The notes under the pieces: model-generated
Database searches by the model: none
What the model saw: only the letters and a program-made list of their open reading frames with translations
Told to the model about the DNA's origin: nothing
Program-made: the position numbers and the translations under genes
Assembly (NCBI GenBank): GCA_012511915.1
Contig: JAAZFB010000562.1
Coordinates: 1-8,957, forward strand
From: Clostridiaceae bacterium
GTDB taxonomy: Bacteria; Bacillota; Clostridia; Monoglobales; Firm-18
Length of the DNA: 8,957 nucleotides
Direction of reading: 5' to 3'
Part shown: piece after piece, positions 6,845-8,957 of the stretch
Layout of the letters: each line of letters starts with the position of its first letter
How positions within the stretch are numbered: the stretch's first letter is position 1

Positions 6845-7690
6845 TTATCTTGCAACCGGAACCGCTCCTGCTTCTATAATAAGGTTGTCAACTGCACTGC
6901 TTGTTGCATAGTCGTAAAAGGCTTGTGCGGGATCAGAAAGCTTTGCACCTTTCTTTGTTACGAATACAAAGTTACGCTGAACTTTATATGTTCCGTTCTG
7001 AATTGTTTCAGTTGTCGGTGTAACTCCCTCAACATCAAGAGCCTTGACTGTTTCTTTAACGGAGGCAAGCGAAGCATAACCGATTGCGTTAGGGTTGGAC
7101 GCTACCGTCTGCACAACATCACCGGTCGATGTAAGCTCCTGTGAATATTTACAAGAGTCTTTTGTATTTGTAATTGATTCAAAGCCATCTCTTGTTCCGG
7201 ATGCCGCTTCTCTGCCTATAATTACAACAGGTGAATCCTCACCGCCGACTTCTTTCCAATTAGTCACTTCGCCTTTATATAGGGAAGCGATTTGAGCAAT
7301 TGTAAGGTCTTTAACTGTGTTTTTAGGATTTACAATGATTGCAATACCGTCTATCGCAACAATAGTATCTTCGAGATTTGCTTTTTCTTCATCTTTTAAA
7401 TCTCGCGATGACAATCCGATGTCGCATCTTCCTTCAGATACTGCCTGTATTCCTGAGCCCGAACCCGTCGGATTGTAAGTCACTTTTGTATTTTTGTTTT
7501 CCTCCATATACGATTCGCTCAAATATCCAATTACTTTTTCCATTGATGTTGAGCCGTCCGTTGCGACTGTACCGCTTACACTTTGCGTGTTGCTTGTTGC
7601 ATTGCCGCTTTTTTTCTCTTCTGTCCCGCAGCCTATTAGTGCTGCTGCCAATAAACATACCACTGCTAAAATACTTATGATTTTCTTCAT
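6845..7690 (-). CDS. pstS: Phosphate-binding lipoprotein PstS
   Basis: This 281-aa lipoprotein captures phosphate at the outer face of the membrane and passes it to PstC-PstA. The N-terminus is a lipoprotein signal: MKK, a hydrophobic core, then the lipobox LIGC with lipidated Cys21. The mature chain is a PBP_like_2 fold. Phosphate-contacting regions are DGSTSM (45-50), TGSGSG (75-80), the CDIGLSSRD strand (89-97) and GREAASGTRDGF (159-170), with R160 and SGT 164-166 as the expected oxyanion ligands. The ATG at 7690 is chosen: AAAGGAG lies about 10 nt upstream and the signal peptide starts there. An ATG 13 codons earlier would put charged residues before the signal and is unlikely. It is first in the pst operon, under the PhoP-type box. 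Confidence 0.97.
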   Translation of the reverse strand: MKKIISILAVVCLLAAALIGCGTEEKKSGNATSNTQSVSGTVATDGSTSMEKVIGYLSESYMEENKNTKVTYNPTGSGSGIQAVSEGRCDIGLSSRDLKDEEKANLEDTIVAIDGIAIIVNPKNTVKDLTIAQIASLYKGEVTNWKEVGGEDSPVVIIGREAASGTRDGFESITNTKDSCKYSQELTSTGDVVQTVASNPNAIGYASLASVKETVKALDVEGVTPTTETIQNGTYKVQRNFVFVTKKGAKLSDPAQAFYDYATSSAVDNLIIEAGAVPVAR

Positions 7691-7735
7691 AAAAATCACG
7701 CTCCTTTTGTTTTTGTTTTCCTTAAGCACGATATC

Positions 7736-7744
7736 AGTTTAGCA
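7736..7744 (-). promoter_or_regulatory. -10 element of the pstS promoter
   Basis: The minus strand has TGCTAAACT, an extended -10 (TG-n-TAAACT, with the hexamer at plus 7736-7741). It lies 9 nt downstream of the last TTAACAT repeat, the usual arrangement where the Pho box replaces the -35. TATGCT at plus 7741-7746 is an alternative. The start codon is about 45 nt further on. Confidence 0.5.
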
Positions 7745-7750
7745 TATGCA

Positions 7751-7799
7751 ATGTTAACTCCAAAACCAAAGCTATGTTAATTGTAGGTTAAGATGTTGA
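7751..7799 (-). promoter_or_regulatory. PhoP/PhoB-type box upstream of pstS
   Basis: Reading the minus strand, the repeats are TCAACAT (plus 7793-7799), TTAACCT (7785-7791), TTAACAT (7774-7780), a degenerate TTGGTTT (7763-7769) and TTAACAT (7751-7757). The last four start 11, 11 and 12 nt apart, one helical turn each. This is the direct-repeat pattern recognised by PhoP/PhoB-family regulators, and it sits just upstream of a -10 element. It fits activation of pstSCA by the regulator encoded at 1869-2555. No comparable repeat cluster appears elsewhere in the window. Confidence 0.8.
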
Positions 7800-7978
7800 T
7801 TTTATTATCCCTAAGTTGTGCATCAAAAATACAGCGTATTCAAGCAAGTGGTTAACATGAAGATGGAATTCCTGAAATAATAAGTGTTCGTGTAATACCC
7901 TATTGGTGGAGTATGCAAAACATTAGAACCAAAAATAGATGTATTAGGTAGAGAAGTAAGAAAATATGGCAGCAACAC
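7800..7978. other. AT-rich intergenic DNA without a recognised gene
   Basis: This stretch separates the Pho box from the GC-rich second binding-protein gene. No terminator is visible after that gene's stop codon on the minus strand. A plus-oriented TTAACAT occurs alone at 7852-7858. Two short plus-strand frames look mildly protein-like: 7856-7948, ending in TAG, and from 7896 onward in another frame. Neither has a credible start and ribosome site, so they may be debris of a lost gene. Confidence 0.35.
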
Positions 7979-8957
7979 TCAACCCGCGCAGGGTATAAGG
8001 CCGAGCTGTTCTATGGCAGTCTGGCCTTCGTTGCCCTCCAGCCATGAGATGGCGGCCCGTGCGCTGTGGTCATCCGGCAGCTCACCTCGCACGACAGCGT
8101 AATACCCGTCGCTGAGCGGGTAGTTGCCATCCGCTATGCTCTCCATGGTTGGCGATACGCCATCGTAGGACAAGATTTTCAGATGTTCGCCGATGCCGGT
8201 TATGTCAGTCATGTTTTGCAGATAGGTGTAGAGCGTGTAACCCAGCGCATAGCTGTCGGTCGGCTTGCCATCCAGCCCTCCGTTGTGATAGAAGGCCACC
8301 AGCTCCAACATTCCCTCCATGGTCAGCTCCACATAGTTTTCCTGAATGTCCGGGTGCATGGGTTCGTTTTCAAGCACCAGATTGTCCATCTGCGACTGGC
8401 TGCCGCTGTCGGAGTTGCGGCAAATGGGCACCAGCTCACGGTTCTGACCGCCCAGCTCGCTCCAGTCCTTGATGCCATAGTCCAGATAGATGCTTCGCGC
8501 CTGCTCGCGGGTGATGCCCTCCGCAGTATTTTCCGCAGGGGTTATAAAGATAAGCGCCTCGGCAGCTATTTTGTGAAACTCCAGCTCCACACCCGCGTCC
8601 TCTGCCTCCTCCATTACATCGGCGGAGGCATAGGGAACGATGATCATGTCCACGTCGCCATCAATCAACAGGTGGTAGGATGGTACGGTCTTGGAGGCGG
8701 TTTGAGGAAAGCCGTCCTCGTAGGCGGCGGAGCCTTCGTGGAGCATGGCGCGCCAAATCGCCTGCACAATGCCAAGAGTGGAAGTTGAGCCGTCAATGAG
8801 GGGATAATTCTCCGGGGTTATTCCAAACGCCTGCGCGGTCTCGGTCATCTGCGCGTTGCCTGTGACGGCTGCCGAGTCCGGCTTCGTCACATCCGGAAGT
8901 GTTGATGCGGGAGGCTCTGACGGGGGCGGCGTTGGTGTATCCGCGTTATTGGCGCAG
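7979..8957 (-). CDS. Divergent PstS-like substrate-binding lipoprotein, 5' end beyond the window
   Basis: The reading frame stays open to the window edge, so the gene is partial at its 5' end. A GTG at 8890 could be taken as a start, but the 22 codons before it read CANNADTPTPPPSEPPAS and on. This looks like the lipidated Cys and Pro-rich linker of a mature lipoprotein, so the signal peptide should lie just past 8957. The rest is a PBP_like_2 fold like PstS. DGSTS begins at plus 8794, a VDMIIVPYASAD strand corresponds to CDIGLSSRD of PstS, and CRNSDSGSQ corresponds to GREAASGTR. The Arg and Ser-Gly of the anion site are kept, while Thr-Arg becomes Ser-Gln. Phosphate or another oxyanion is plausible, but the ligand is not certain. 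GC content (about 55-60%) is far above that of the pst genes, suggesting different ancestry or an assembly join. It could be a second phosphate sensor or scavenger. Confidence 0.82.
   Translation of the reverse strand, partial: CANNADTPTPPPSEPPASTLPDVTKPDSAAVTGNAQMTETAQAFGITPENYPLIDGSTSTLGIVQAIWRAMLHEGSAAYEDGFPQTASKTVPSYHLLIDGDVDMIIVPYASADVMEEAEDAGVELEFHKIAAEALIFITPAENTAEGITREQARSIYLDYGIKDWSELGGQNRELVPICRNSDSGSQSQMDNLVLENEPMHPDIQENYVELTMEGMLELVAFYHNGGLDGKPTDSYALGYTLYTYLQNMTDITGIGEHLKILSYDGVSPTMESIADGNYPLSDGYYAVVRGELPDDHSARAAISWLEGNEGQTAIEQLGLIPCAG

Noticed and set aside
6832..6855. A longer pstC beginning at TTG 6855
   Set aside because: The ATG at 6831 has a well-spaced AAGGAG, and the longer form would overlap pstS and start with a weak codon.
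7691..7729. A longer pstS beginning 13 codons upstream
   Set aside because: It would place MLKENKNKRSVIF before the signal peptide and put the AAAGGAG site inside the gene.
8066..8788. A 240-codon open frame on the plus strand opposite the GC-rich binding-protein gene
   Set aside because: It lies wholly antisense to a gene with clear PstS-family motifs. Long antisense frames are expected in GC-rich DNA, and its translation shows no domain pattern.
1..8957. CRISPR array, tRNA or rRNA genes, phage or intact insertion sequence
   Set aside because: No regularly spaced direct repeats, cloverleaf sequences, transposase or phage genes were seen. The only repeats are the palindromic element and the Pho-box heptamers.

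Overview
The window carries a complete phosphate-uptake and phosphate-sensing locus from a low-GC Gram-positive bacterium, all on the minus strand. Transcription runs from high to low coordinates: pstS, pstC, pstA, a HAD-IIA hydrolase, pstB, phoU, then a PhoP/PhoB-type response regulator and a PhoR-type histidine kinase. The low GC of this part (roughly 35-40% by eye), strong AGGAGG-type ribosome binding sites, a lipoprotein PstS with a Cys lipobox and the kinase architecture suggest a Firmicute, most likely a Clostridia gut-type lineage. I cannot name a species.

Layout from right to left. At 7979-8957 is a GC-rich (about 55-60%) gene for a second, divergent PstS-like lipoprotein whose 5' end runs off the window. 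Positions 7691-7978 are AT-rich intergenic DNA holding a clear PhoP/PhoB-type box of TTAACAT-like repeats and a -10 element for pstS. Then come pstS, pstC and pstA, tightly packed, followed 42 nt later by the HAD hydrolase. A 186-nt gap with hairpins and a possible internal promoter precedes pstB and phoU, which overlap by one base (TAATG). A 136-nt gap then carries a 48-bp palindromic repeat and a sigma-A promoter for phoP-phoR, which overlap by 8 nt. phoR is followed by an intrinsic terminator, a half copy of the palindromic repeat and a long imperfect hairpin reaching the left edge.

How it works together (family knowledge plus inference). PstS captures phosphate outside the membrane, PstC and PstA form the channel, and PstB dimers supply ATP hydrolysis. 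PhoU links transporter state to the kinase PhoR, which sets the phosphorylation of PhoP. PhoP~P would bind the repeats upstream of pstS and switch on the operon under phosphate starvation. The hydrolase could release phosphate from small phosphorylated compounds.

The core is a known system. The less ordinary parts are the compositionally foreign second binding protein, the inverted repeat copies bracketing phoP-phoR, the strand-asymmetric hairpin at the left edge, the hydrolase and structured gap splitting pstA from pstB, and the odd start of phoP. I did not find a clearly new system.
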